Of a stretch of 64,000 nt of DNA, positions 46,510 to 56,775 are shown in pieces. Source of the stretch: Argentina anserina. Its lineage: Eukaryota > Streptophyta > Magnoliopsida > Rosales > Rosaceae. The notes beneath the pieces are model-generated. The model made no database searches. It was not told where the DNA came from and was given only the letters and a program-made list of their open reading frames with translations. Every line of letters starts with the position of its first letter. The stretch's first letter is position 1. The position numbers were made by a program, and so were the translations under genes. The DNA lies in assembly GCF_933775445.1 (NCBI RefSeq), contig NC_065875.1, forward strand, positions 12,785,001 to 12,849,000. The letters are read 5' to 3'.

Positions 46510-46682
46510 TGTTAGAATGAGTTGGAACAGCTAAATAAAGCATAACCATGTTACTCATGGTGTGTCAACAACTAAGATTAATCATTAAAATTAGTGCTAA
46601 TATTCTCCAACTCTCCTATAAATAGATAGCAAAGCTTTGTAACAATTCATCAAACAATCAATACAAATCCTCATATTCAAGT
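46510..46682 (+). repeat. 5' LTR of the Copia element, unusual 3' terminus
   Basis: It begins TGTTAGAATG. The target duplication places the end at ...TTCAAGT, not at the CA three bases earlier. A TATAAATAG box lies at about 46617-46625. Confidence 0.85.
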
Positions 46683-46695
46683 TGGTATCAGAGCC
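46683..46695 (+). promoter_or_regulatory. Primer-binding site
   Basis: TGGTATCAGAGCC is the usual complement to initiator-Met tRNA in plant Copia elements. Confidence 0.9.
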
Positions 46696-47552
46696 ACATA
46701 CTTGGTTGGTTGCAAATTTGCTCCACTTTTTTTTCTCCTGTCTGGCGTAGGTGTTTTTGCTAGACGTCCAGATAAGTAGTAACACTGCCTCTGCTCTCTG
46801 CCGTCGCCTCCTCCGGTTCCACTGCCCTCGGTCCGACCTCCGACGCCGCTTCAAATCATCCGGATCGGCGTGCCCGTGCCTCCCCTCGGTCCGACCTCAG
46901 CTCCGTCGTCCCCCCCATTGCCGACGCAGCAGCAGGACGACCCGAGACCGGGTGATCCACCTCAGCAGCAGCGCCGACCCCGTCATCGCTTCCTTGCCAA
47001 CGCAGCAGCAGCGCCGACCCGAGCCCCGGTGCTCCGACCCGGAAATCCACACCGTCGTCGCCTCCTCGCCGGCAGCAGCAGTAGCGCGACCCGGAAATCC
47101 TCCAGCAGCAGCGCCGACCCCGTCGTCGCTTCCTTTCCGACGCAGCAGCAGCGCCGACCTGAGCCCCGCCTCCACACCGTCATCGCCTCCTCGCCGGCAG
47201 TAGCAGCAGCGCCGACCTGAGCCCCGCCTCCCACCGTCATCGCCTCCTCGCCGGCAGTAGCAGCAGCGCGACCCGGAAGTCCTCCTCGACCGGTTCCAAT
47301 TGTGTTGATTTCGAAAGCAAATAGGGGTTTTTTATTAACCCCGAGACCCGACCCAAGATCGGACCCGCAATTCGACCCGAGCTCCGACCCGCGATCTAAC
47401 CCGTGATCCGACCCGAGAACCGGCCCGCCCCTTTTTTCTGCTGCCTTTTTTCAGTGTTTTTTCATCGACAGTGCTTGTTCACCGAGGCAGGTTCCTATCA
47501 GTTTTTTGTTTCCGCTGCATTATTATTGATTTGTGATTTGACTTGATTTACA
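46696..47552 (+). other. GC-rich Copia leader with short-period repeats
   Basis: This is GC-rich from about 46750 to 47430, with repeated cagcagcagcgccgac words and repeated gacccg words. Several overlapping P/S/R-rich ORFs (46751-47220) have no start of known type and no domain, so I treat it as leader. The same kind of leader occurs in the Copia element at 4531-11424. Confidence 0.7.
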
Positions 47553-50500
47553 ATGGGTTATGGAGACGAAGACGAGAGTTCTCAGGTCAATGATATTCAG
47601 AAATTTGAAGTCTCTGTCAAGAATTCTAACAGTGGTTCTTTTGGAGGAGCCAAACTTAATGGGGCCAATTTCCGTAAATGGAAGAAAATTATGACAGCCC
47701 ATCTCCGAGGAATGCACAAAATAGGACATGTAACCGGCGTCACTAAGGCTCCCAATGCAGATGCGGTTGTTGCCTACACTAAATGGGACGATGATGATGG
47801 CCTTGTAATGTCTGTCTTGTTCAAAGCCATGAATGAAGAGATACTTGACCTGGTAGCAGAATGTGATACCGCGCATGCAATATGGACGACATTGGAAGTC
47901 CTATTTACTAATGACTCTGATTTTATACAGGTTCATGAGTTAATGTGCACAGCCTTTGCAATGCACCAGGATGGGCAACCGGTGGCGCAATATTTTACTA
48001 AACTGAAGAATATTTGGGCTGAGATTGATGTGATCAAGAATATTTGTCCTTGCATGATCAAGAATCAGGAGCATATTTTTTGGTACCAAAAAGAGAAGGA
48101 GCTTGAGCGAGTTCACCATTTCTTGAAAGGTCTTGATGCAAAGCATAACAGTGCGAAAAGCGAGCTACTCAGAAAGACCGAACCTCCTAGCCTGATCACA
48201 GCTTTCACATTTATCCGTAAGGATGAGTCTCAGCAAGAAAGTCTTCATAAGACACAAGTTGAAGTTTCTAGCCTCACTGTTCAGGCTACATCTCCAACAC
48301 CATCCCTTCAGCCATCCACTTCAGCTGCACTCCATAAGCGCGGACCACCACCAGGCTTCGGGAATCAGCCTCGCCCTCCTTGCTCTTATTGCCATGATAC
48401 AAACCATGCTCGTGCAACCTGTTGGAAATTGTATCCACACCTTAGACCCCAGAGGCCTAATTATCGTCCTAAGGTGAAAGCAGCTATTCAATTAGTCCCG
48501 GAACCAGATATCTATGGTGTGGTTGGACATGATCATCATACAGCAGAAGGAGCAACACCCACAGCATCAATAGCTGGTCGTGGTAAGATTGGTATGGCTT
48601 TACATATTTCTCACTTTGTTGGTTTTGATACATGGATTATTGATTCTGATGCGTCTGATCATATGACTTATGACAAATCTTACTTTACTATCTTATCTCC
48701 TCCACCAGTACCATATGTTACTAATGCTAATGGTGATGCATTCCCCGTATTGGGGAAATGGTCAGTTTGTATTACTCCCACAATAGAACTTCACAATGTG
48801 CTATATGTACCTGCTTTATCTCATCATTTGATATCTGTCCCACAATTAAATACTGAAGCCAAGTGCTTTGTGACATTTTTTCCCATGTATGTGATATTTC
48901 AGGATCTTCTCATCTGGGAGTTAATTGGTCGGGGGTATCTAAGGGGCAGGTTGTTTCATCTGGATCAGACGTATGCATGGAAGAAACCAGGGGCACCGTC
49001 CCGGATCGCTTTGCTCTCCACTTCTGATAAGCTAAGTGAAGTTTGGTTATGGCATCGTCGCTTGGGGCATCCATCTTTTAGTGTTATGAAAACATCCATG
49101 CCTACTTTGTTTCTTGGTGTGGATGAGTCAGTTTTTCGTTGTGAAACATGTGTTTTGGGCAAGAGTCATCAATCTACTTATTCCCCTAGTACTTCTCATA
49201 AACCTACTCTTCCTTTTGAATTAATTCATTCTGATGTTTGGGGGCCCTCCAAAGAGTCTACTGTGTCAGGAATGCAGTATTATGTGTCATTTATTGATGA
49301 TTGCACACGTCTTTCGTGGATTATTCTTCTGAAAACCAAAAATGAGGTTTTTTCGGCTTTTCAAGCCTTCTATACCACTGTCCAAACACAATATAATGCC
49401 ACAATTAAAATTCTTTGTTCTGATAATGGGGGGGGGGAATATGTGAATCATGTCGTTCAGGAATTCTTTAACGCACATGGAATTGTTCATCAAACAACGT
49501 GTCCTTACACACCTGAGCAGAATGGCGTTTCCGAAAGAAAAAATCGTCATTTACTTGATATGGCCCGGTGTATTCTCTTTAGTGCCCATATGCCTAAATA
49601 CCTTTGGGGTGATGTTGTCCTAACTTCTGCTCACCTCATTAATCGTCTTCCATCCCGTGTCCTTGGAGGCAAAGTTTCATATGAGGTGCTTGCCTCCCAT
49701 GTTTCCTTACCCTCCTTTTATAATCTTCCCACCCGTGTTTTCGGTTGTGTTATTTTTGTCCATCTTCCAAAACATCAGAGGTCTAAGTTGGATGCCCGAG
49801 CACTTAAATGTGTGTTTGTTGGATACAGTGGACATCAGAAAGGGTACAGGTGCTATCATCCACCTACCAGACAGTATTATGTCACTATGGATGTTACTTT
49901 CTTTGAGGACATGAGCTATTTCACGTCTTCTGATACTGCTCTTCAGGGGGAGAATTCATATTTTGAAGAGTTGTATCATGAAGAGGGGGAGACAAGTCAG
50001 TCAGGAGATATGGTGCCAGGTTCGATTGAGATTAATGATATATCAGCTACACATGCACCACCAGATGATTCTGGTATAGTCACTCCAGAGATTCAGGTCC
50101 CAGAAGCTGACAGCACAACTGCCCCTCCGACCTCGCCTACTGTTGTTTATACCCCTGACCAACGTTTCCCTGGTACAGAAGATCACTCATTTGAGGTTAG
50201 TCATTCTATTGGGGCAAATATTTGTGAAGCTAATAGTAGAAAATATGTCCTACCACATAGGTATACTCGGGGTCAGCCAACAAAAAAATATAAACCTACC
50301 CTTCAGGCTAAAGCTAAGTATCATGTGGCAAACTTTATGTCTACCAAAAGATTGTCTAAGTCATATGAATCATTTGTGAATCAAATTTCTGCTGTATCAA
50401 TACCTAGGAAAGTGCAGGATGCATTGGGAGATCCAAAATGGAGGAAAGCGATGGAAGAAGAGATGGAAGCATTACAGAAGAACAATACTTGGGAGCTTGT

Positions 50501-51872
50501 ATCTTCACCATATGGCAAGAAGGCAGTGGGATGTCGTTGGGTGTTTACAGTGAAGCATAATCCAGATGGGTCGGTGAGCCGGTATAAAGCACGCCTAGTA
50601 GCAAAATGGTTCACCCAAACATATGGCATAGACTATGATGAGACATTTGCACATGTTGCAAAGATGAACACTATTCGGGTATTGCTCTCTTTTACTGCTA
50701 CCTTAAACTTGCCACTTAGACAGTTTGATGTTAAAAATACATTCTTTCATGGAGAACTTACAGAGGAAGTGTATATGGATATTCCTCCTGGATATGTGGT
50801 AGCTTCTCCAGATAACTTTGTATGCAGATTGAGAAAGTCTTTATATGGTCTTAAACAATCTTCTCGTGCTTGGTTTGGAAGATTTTCACAATTCATGAGG
50901 AAAATTGGCTACATACAAAGTAATTCAGACCATACATTATTTCTCAAACACCAACAAGGGAATGTAACAGCCTTAATTATATATGTTGACGATATGGTAG
51001 TTACTGGTAATGATACTATTAAGATGGATAGATTACAGAAACAGCTAGCCACAGAGTTTGAGATGAAGGACCTAGGTACACTCAAGTACTTCTTGGGCAT
51101 TGAGGTAGCCCGGGGAAGTGATGGAATCTATCTGTGTCAGAGGAAGTACATTCTTGATCTGCTAACAGAGACAAGTATGCTAGATTGCACTCCAATTAAT
51201 ACTCCTATTGAGCAGAACCATCGGTTAGCAGAGTACCCAGATCAAGTGCCCACTGACAAAACTCGTTATCAGAGGCTAGTTGGACGCCTGATTTATTTGT
51301 CACATACCAGGCCAGATGTCGCGTATGCAGTAAGTGTAGTGAGTCACTTCATGCATAATCCGAGCGTGGATCACATGGATGCTGTTGTGAGGATTTTGAG
51401 GTACTTAAAGTCAGCTCCAGGGAGAGGAGTAATGTTTTCTAATCACAACAATATCCTTGAGATTTGTGGCTTCACAGATGCAGACTGGGCTGGAAATATT
51501 ACGGATCGAAGGTCGACATCAGGGTACTTTACATTTGTTGGAGGTAATCTTGTTACGTGGAGGAGTAAGAAACAAAATGTGGTAGCTCGATCTAGTGCTG
51601 AAGCAGAATACAGAGGAATGGCTCAAGGAGTGTGCGAGTTATTGTGGCTTAGGAATTTGCTACAAGATTTGGGTGTTAAGCCTAAGTGTGCTATACAGTT
51701 GTACTGTGACAACAAGACAGCTATTGATATTTCACAGAATCATGTGCAGCATGATCGTACAAAACATATAGAGGTTGATCGTCACTTTATAAAGGAGAAG
51801 TTAGACGCCAAGATCATTTGTTTTCCGTTTGTTCCTACAGAAGAGCAACTTGCGGATATACTCACAAAATGA
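47553..51872 (+). CDS. Copia gag-pol polyprotein, 1439 codons, near-intact
   Basis: Gag (UBN2-type, LNGANFRKWKKIMTAHLRGM) carries a zinc knuckle CSYCHDTNHARATC at about residue 277. Then come the protease site DSDASDHM at 364 (family DSGAS), an integrase HHCC near 501 (HRRLGHPS, CETCVLGK), the DDE core starting HSDVWGP at 560 with SDNGGGEY and NGVSERK, RT with VGCRWVFTVK, YKARLVAKWF and YVDD at 1144-1147, and RNase H with TDADWAGN, SSAEAEYRGM and YCDNKTA. It stops at LADILTK, about 25 residues early: a TGA replaces a sense codon and a single-base loss follows near 51900. The glycine-to-aspartate change in the protease, and W for the usual G in KWFTQ, suggest it is not active on its own. Confidence 0.93.
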   Translation: MGYGDEDESSQVNDIQKFEVSVKNSNSGSFGGAKLNGANFRKWKKIMTAHLRGMHKIGHVTGVTKAPNADAVVAYTKWDDDDGLVMSVLFKAMNEEILDLVAECDTAHAIWTTLEVLFTNDSDFIQVHELMCTAFAMHQDGQPVAQYFTKLKNIWAEIDVIKNICPCMIKNQEHIFWYQKEKELERVHHFLKGLDAKHNSAKSELLRKTEPPSLITAFTFIRKDESQQESLHKTQVEVSSLTVQATSPTPSLQPSTSAALHKRGPPPGFGNQPRPPCSYCHDTNHARATCWKLYPHLRPQRPNYRPKVKAAIQLVPEPDIYGVVGHDHHTAEGATPTASIAGRGKIGMALHISHFVGFDTWIIDSDASDHMTYDKSYFTILSPPPVPYVTNANGDAFPVLGKWSVCITPTIELHNVLYVPALSHHLISVPQLNTEAKCFVTFFPMYVIFQDLLIWELIGRGYLRGRLFHLDQTYAWKKPGAPSRIALLSTSDKLSEVWLWHRRLGHPSFSVMKTSMPTLFLGVDESVFRCETCVLGKSHQSTYSPSTSHKPTLPFELIHSDVWGPSKESTVSGMQYYVSFIDDCTRLSWIILLKTKNEVFSAFQAFYTTVQTQYNATIKILCSDNGGGEYVNHVVQEFFNAHGIVHQTTCPYTPEQNGVSERKNRHLLDMARCILFSAHMPKYLWGDVVLTSAHLINRLPSRVLGGKVSYEVLASHVSLPSFYNLPTRVFGCVIFVHLPKHQRSKLDARALKCVFVGYSGHQKGYRCYHPPTRQYYVTMDVTFFEDMSYFTSSDTALQGENSYFEELYHEEGETSQSGDMVPGSIEINDISATHAPPDDSGIVTPEIQVPEADSTTAPPTSPTVVYTPDQRFPGTEDHSFEVSHSIGANICEANSRKYVLPHRYTRGQPTKKYKPTLQAKAKYHVANFMSTKRLSKSYESFVNQISAVSIPRKVQDALGDPKWRKAMEEEMEALQKNNTWELVSSPYGKKAVGCRWVFTVKHNPDGSVSRYKARLVAKWFTQTYGIDYDETFAHVAKMNTIRVLLSFTATLNLPLRQFDVKNTFFHGELTEEVYMDIPPGYVVASPDNFVCRLRKSLYGLKQSSRAWFGRFSQFMRKIGYIQSNSDHTLFLKHQQGNVTALIIYVDDMVVTGNDTIKMDRLQKQLATEFEMKDLGTLKYFLGIEVARGSDGIYLCQRKYILDLLTETSMLDCTPINTPIEQNHRLAEYPDQVPTDKTRYQRLVGRLIYLSHTRPDVAYAVSVVSHFMHNPSVDHMDAVVRILRYLKSAPGRGVMFSNHNNILEICGFTDADWAGNITDRRSTSGYFTFVGGNLVTWRSKKQNVVARSSAEAEYRGMAQGVCELLWLRNLLQDLGVKPKCAIQLYCDNKTAIDISQNHVQHDRTKHIEVDRHFIKEKLDAKIICFPFVPTEEQLADILTK

Positions 51873-51947
51873 GTGTCTAAAAGGTCTTTTATGACTCACT
51901 TAGCAAGTTGGGCATGGTTGATATGTATGCGCCAACTTGAGGGGGAG

Positions 51948-52120
51948 TGTTAGAATGAGTTGGAATAGCTAGATAAAGCATAACCATGTTACTCATGGTG
52001 TGTCAACAACTAGGATTAATCATTAGGATTAGTGCTAATATTCTCCAACTCTCCTATAAATAGATAGCAAAGCTTTGTAACAATTCATCAAACAATCAAT
52101 ACAAATCCTCATATTCAAGT
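51948..52120 (+). repeat. 3' LTR of the Copia element
   Basis: It is 173 bp and preceded by GAGGGGGAG. Together with 52121-52125 it fixes the terminus at ...CAAGT. Confidence 0.9.
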
Positions 52121-52304
52121 CTGGAATAGTCTATAAGACCTATTGGCATCTGTCCAAGTTAAATCAACTTGAGAAAAAGCCGGACAAATGATGCAGCAAC
52201 TGTTATTTTCTCACAATGCAACAAAGTCCAAAGCTGAATATCCTCGTCAATGCTTGAGATTTGGGATTTAGTGTATGATACTTATGTATGAGATCTCAGC
52301 AAAG

Positions 52305-54101
52305 TCAAGATGCTAGTAGGTTAGTGTCGGGGACATAACCAGAGAGTCTCAACTGCAAAAGCATGTTTTCCAACATCAGATATATACGATCTGATTCAGA
52401 ATGTGATTTGTCAAACGCTGCGAACTCGAACATTGCACCATTGACTTCTATCCAGCTACAACCTGGTATTTTTTCAACACCTTTCCCTTTCATGAGCTTC
52501 CTAATGCCAGCAGCTACTTTCCATTTCTTCCATTTTGAATACAAATTCGCCAAAAGTACGTAGTGTCCACCACCGTGATTGGAATCTAGCTTGATCAAAT
52601 GACTCCCTGCAAGTTCACCTAGCTCAAAATTCTTATGAATCACACAGGAATTAAGGAAAGCTCCCCATATATAAGCTGTCGGCACCATTGGCATTTCCTC
52701 AATCATTTGTCTGGCTTCCTCCAAGTACCCGACCCTGCCAAGTAAATCGACCATACATCCGTAGTGATCTATATATGGCTCCAAATGGAAAACTTGCTTC
52801 ATTGATTTAAACGTTTTGCGTCCCTCTTCGACAAGGCCTCTATGAGCACAGGCACTAAGAACAGCCATGAAGGTTACTTCATTCGGTTGAACTCCACTCT
52901 CTAACATCAGCGAAAAGAAGTTCAAAGCCCCTAAAGCATCCCCATGTGATGCCAACCCATTAATCATAGCAGTCCATATAAATACATCCTTGCTGAGCAG
53001 TTTGCTGAAAACAGATAGAGCCTTATCAATGCACCCACACTTAGCATACATATCTACTAACACTGTTCCAAGAAACGTGTTCACTTGTACTTGATGCCTA
53101 TACATATAGCCATGGATCAACTTTCCTTGATCCAATGCCCCTAGGTGCGCACAACAGGTGAGCGCACTCGACAATGTAGATTGGTTAGGCTTGACATTTT
53201 CCAAAACCATACATTTCAAGACAAGCAATGCATCTCTAAATTTCTCACACTGCACATAACCAGCTAGCAACGCACTCCAAGACACCACATTTCTACTCGG
53301 CATGGCATCAAACACTTTCTGAGTGTCGTCATGACAGCCACACTTCATGTACATATCAACAAGAGCACTACCAACATAGTCATCCCATTTCACCCTGCCT
53401 GTTTCCACATAAAACTCATGAACCCACCGCCCAAACCGTTCATCACCCACCATTCCAGCAGCACAAAGAGCACTGACAACAGTCCTCTCATCGAACCTAA
53501 TCCCCTCCAATCTCATCTCCACAAAACACCTCATTGCTTCCAAACCACGACCATATTTGAGAAACCCATCAGCCAACACCGTCCAAGCAACCACATCCTT
53601 CACAGTACTTTCAACAAACACCTGGTGTGCAGCCTCCAAGTACCCACAGCCAAACAACACAGATATAAACGTATTCACAACAAACTGCTCCATATTCCAT
53701 CCAAACTTGATTGTCTGACCATAATACTGAAACGGGTCTGTATGTTTCAGCTTGGGAAACGCCTTGAGCAGCAATGGGAATGTGTGCTGGTTTGGAACAA
53801 CCCCATTTCGGCGCATTGTAGAATACGAAACAAGGGACCTGTGAGGCTCTGAGGTCTTGGAAAATGCACTGATGAAGGAGTTCCATAGTTGAGTGGTGGG
53901 TGGTGCTTGTACATGGTCAATGAGGAAGGAAGCATAGCTTAAATGGCTAGGCTTAGAGGTGGGTGCAATGCAATTCAGAAGCTTGGGAAACAAGCAAGCG
54001 TTTTCTGAAGGCCCAAGGGTAATGAGGAGTGAGTGAATTTGCCTCAAATGGTTAAAGGTTGTGTCTTTGTGGCACAAAGACAAGATGGTGTTACCCACCA
54101 T
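52305..54101 (-). CDS. Pentatricopeptide repeat protein, PLS class, E+ type
   Basis: This intronless ORF of 598 codons is typical for plant PPR genes. The N-terminus MVGNTILSLCHKDTTFNHLR is followed by PLS-type repeats throughout: TQLWNSFISAFSKT, VPNQHTFPLLLKAFPKL, VNTFISVLFGCGYLEAAHQV, VGSALVDMYMKCGC, NVVSWSALLAGYVQ, LGTVLVDMYAKCGCIDKAL, VFIWTAMINGLASHGDAL and VQPNEVTFMAVLSACAHRGL. The E region (YIWGAFLNSCVIHKN, ELAGSHLIKL, YVLLANLYSKW) and E+ motif (KGVEKIPGCSWIEVNG) close it; there is no DYW domain. Such proteins bind organellar RNA, often as C-to-U editing specificity factors. It looks intact. From memory the nearest Arabidopsis protein may be At1g50270 (unverified). The long plus-strand ORF at 53331-53852 is its shadow. 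Confidence 0.96.
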   Translation of the reverse strand: MVGNTILSLCHKDTTFNHLRQIHSLLITLGPSENACLFPKLLNCIAPTSKPSHLSYASFLIDHVQAPPTTQLWNSFISAFSKTSEPHRSLVSYSTMRRNGVVPNQHTFPLLLKAFPKLKHTDPFQYYGQTIKFGWNMEQFVVNTFISVLFGCGYLEAAHQVFVESTVKDVVAWTVLADGFLKYGRGLEAMRCFVEMRLEGIRFDERTVVSALCAAGMVGDERFGRWVHEFYVETGRVKWDDYVGSALVDMYMKCGCHDDTQKVFDAMPSRNVVSWSALLAGYVQCEKFRDALLVLKCMVLENVKPNQSTLSSALTCCAHLGALDQGKLIHGYMYRHQVQVNTFLGTVLVDMYAKCGCIDKALSVFSKLLSKDVFIWTAMINGLASHGDALGALNFFSLMLESGVQPNEVTFMAVLSACAHRGLVEEGRKTFKSMKQVFHLEPYIDHYGCMVDLLGRVGYLEEARQMIEEMPMVPTAYIWGAFLNSCVIHKNFELGELAGSHLIKLDSNHGGGHYVLLANLYSKWKKWKVAAGIRKLMKGKGVEKIPGCSWIEVNGAMFEFAAFDKSHSESDRIYLMLENMLLQLRLSGYVPDTNLLAS

Positions 54102-55110
54102 GATAACTCAACGATCTTCTAAGAGTTGCCAATGGGTTACCCAAAACCAAAAGAATAAAGCTTGGTTCTTTTAGAGTGAGAAGTAATAGCAATTTGTGCC
54201 AACTGTTTAGGGTTTAGGGTTTAGCTACCTGTAATAACTCATTTTACAAAACAGTAGTACAAACGTTTTCGCGAGAAATTAGTTTTGCCGTCCAATAACT
54301 AATCGGTACACTGAATTCTATTCTATTCACCAAGGCATTACTGCGTAATGGCTCTGGCAAGCATCAGTACGAACAATGTCGCAAGACGAACCCCAACTTA
54401 CAAATAATTAATGCCCAGTCCTGTTGCCAGAAGCTCACTTCTAGAAAGTGATTAGTTCGAAAACAAGCAAGTAACAAAGGCTAGAGGTGTTTTCTTTTCT
54501 ATTAGAAATGTTTCAAAGAAGAGTACATATTGATACAAACATTTTCTCACTATTTTGGTCGAGCCAAAACAGTGGAGAAAGCGTATTTGTCCAATTTGAA
54601 TCAAATGTTACATAACCTACAAATCAAGGAAAGAATTATACTAGCACCACACATTAATGCTTGAGGGAACATCAAAGTGCAATGCCTGAGGGTCTCTAGG
54701 AACCAGTTTGACAAAAGCCCAATGATTAGAAGATTTTATAATTCTGAACTTTACACATGCCTGAGCTAGCTAACCTATAAGATCTAGAACTAGCAGAGCC
54801 CCAACAAAACAATACGCCCCATACATCTTGTGCAAGCTTTGACAAAAGTTATATCTTTTACCCAATGTTGATACCTAACCGCCTGCATGCAAAAGGAGTC
54901 ATTCGTTAGCTCTAAATCAAAGAAGAATAAGGACAAAGATTAAACTTGTGAACTTAAGTATCTTGCTACAAGCACTTTCATACATATATCAAAACTTGAT
55001 CGAAATACCAAGCTAGTTTTAAGTTTATGTCTCTAAGACACAAGGTTCATCTACTGGCTACTACTTTATGACAGGTCACATCTTGAATGTCAAGGTTAAC
55101 ACTAAAGATA
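54102..55110. other. Intergenic between PPR gene and RING gene 2
   Basis: No gene is seen. The bases just above 54102 are the PPR promoter/5' UTR (minus), with ATCATGGTGG at the start codon. Confidence 0.5.
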
Positions 55111-55385
55111 ACATTCAATCTGTTGACACTAACGATTAAAAATGTTCAATAAACCCAACCCAGCTTACTGTTCTACCATTCTCTAGCAAATATACTCTAA
55201 AGAAAACATTCAATCTGTTGACATTAACGATTAAAAATGTTCAATAAACCCAACCCAGCTTACTGTTCTACCATTCTCTAGCATATATACTCTAAAGAAA
55301 ACATTCAATCTGTTGACACTAACGATTAAAAATGTTCAATAAACCCAACCCAGCTTACTGTTCTACTATTCTCTAGCATATAAAT
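55111..55385. repeat. 95-bp tandem repeat, three copies
   Basis: Units start at 55111, 55206 and 55301, each with acattcaatctgttgaca then acccaacccagcttactg. They differ at only a few bases. They end just downstream of the RING gene 2 stop codon, in the region where its 3' UTR is expected. Confidence 0.92.
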
Positions 55386-55423
55386 GGGAGTATGAATATT
55401 TGAGATGGTGACTTACTCTGCAA

Positions 55424-56731
55424 TCATTTGGTAGGAAGGTACACCCTGATGGTATCTTTCATTCTAAGCTTCTTACGACAAGTTGGGCATTTGTGCTGAA
55501 CTTTTATTGATGCTTCAATACACATCTTGCAGAAGATGTGACCACACTTCGTTGATGTTTCTTCACTTAAAGGGCCCAAACATATTGGGCAGCTGAAAGA
55601 AGGTATCTCTTGAGGTGGTGTGCTCTCGGGAAGTTGAGTAGAAGGTACTTCCTCTATCTGCATTAAAACAATCCAGTGTTTAGTTTCAAACGCTGACAGT
55701 CTTCCAAAATTTTCTTTAAAAAAAATTGTTAAGAGTGAGAAGCTAATGAAAGCTCCAATTATCACGGAACTAATTGTAGGCCCTGGTAAAATTGTCAAAA
55801 TACTGTCAATTGCTAGATGAGGTGTCCAAACTAAGTTATACACCAGATACTGTTTCTACAGTTATACTGTTCTCCAGAACTTCTCTACTGCCTAATTCAA
55901 CTGTTTCACCACCTATGTGCATAGCAAAAACATGTAAGTGGGAATTAAAAACATAATTATACTTTTTCATCCACAAACAGACCTATATGGCCTTTGTTGA
56001 GGAACGCAAATGTTATGTCTAAACTTACAAATCTTAAGTCTTTCATGTGTAATTCACTTGAGCTTCTAGTAACTTCTTTCCAATCTAACTAACTACTAAA
56101 AGCAATGTAGTTCACTATTGCAGTTCCAACATTCAAGTAGATAAAGCGTGGGCCAGAGGGTTAAATAGGCAAGTCTATCCAAAATTTATTTCCCTAATGA
56201 TTGATAAATCATTAGTTCATTATTAAGCAAATGTAGATATATTAACTTCGTGAAACAATTATCAGTTACAAATATCTAACATACAGGCTAACAACCTTCT
56301 GCCCCCATCTAACTGAAAGAAGGCAAACAATTGAGAAGGTTTCATTACTAAGATAAACAAAAGAAGGATATTAGTCAATGCCAATCAATACCAATAAAAA
56401 AAAAACAAAATCAGCATTTGCCAAAGGAAATACTATGAATGAAACCTTCCAATCACCTTGTTCTTGTCACTGTCTTCTGAGCTAAAGTGAAGCTCCCAAT
56501 TCAAAACAGCTTGATTTCGTAAAGTTCTTTTGCGCTTGTGGCAATGAAGGGGAAGTTGAGGAATTTGAGCAACCCAATCTGAAGAAACATGAAAAATGTA
56601 AGGCAATCAAATAAAAGCCAAGTGTAACAAAAGAATTACACAATCAGTAGAAGGCTTAAGGCCACCTTTATAGAAGTTCTTGCATAAAAGTATTGTCCTT
56701 TGAAAACAGGAGTTAAAAAACTAGGCACAGG

Positions 56732-56775
<44 letters not shown>

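Larger units (their letters stand above)
46510..52120 (+). mobile_element. Full-length Ty1/Copia retrotransposon, 5.6 kb
   Basis: LTRs 46510-46682 and 51948-52120 (173 bp each, about 5 differences) are flanked by CTGGA at 46505-46509 and 52121-52125. The primer site TGGTATCAGAGCC begins at 46683, directly after the LTR. The purine tract GAGGGGGAG lies at 51939-51947. One gag-pol ORF fills most of the interior. The short LTR and single ORF are typical of the Ale-type lineage (inference). Confidence 0.95.

Noticed and set aside
46751..47240. Overlapping GC-rich ORFs on both strands
   Set aside because: GC-rich repeat in the Copia leader opens several frames at once; there is no recognisable protein.
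53331..53852. 173-codon plus-strand ORF
   Set aside because: It lies wholly antisense to the intact PPR gene and has no domain; it is a shadow.
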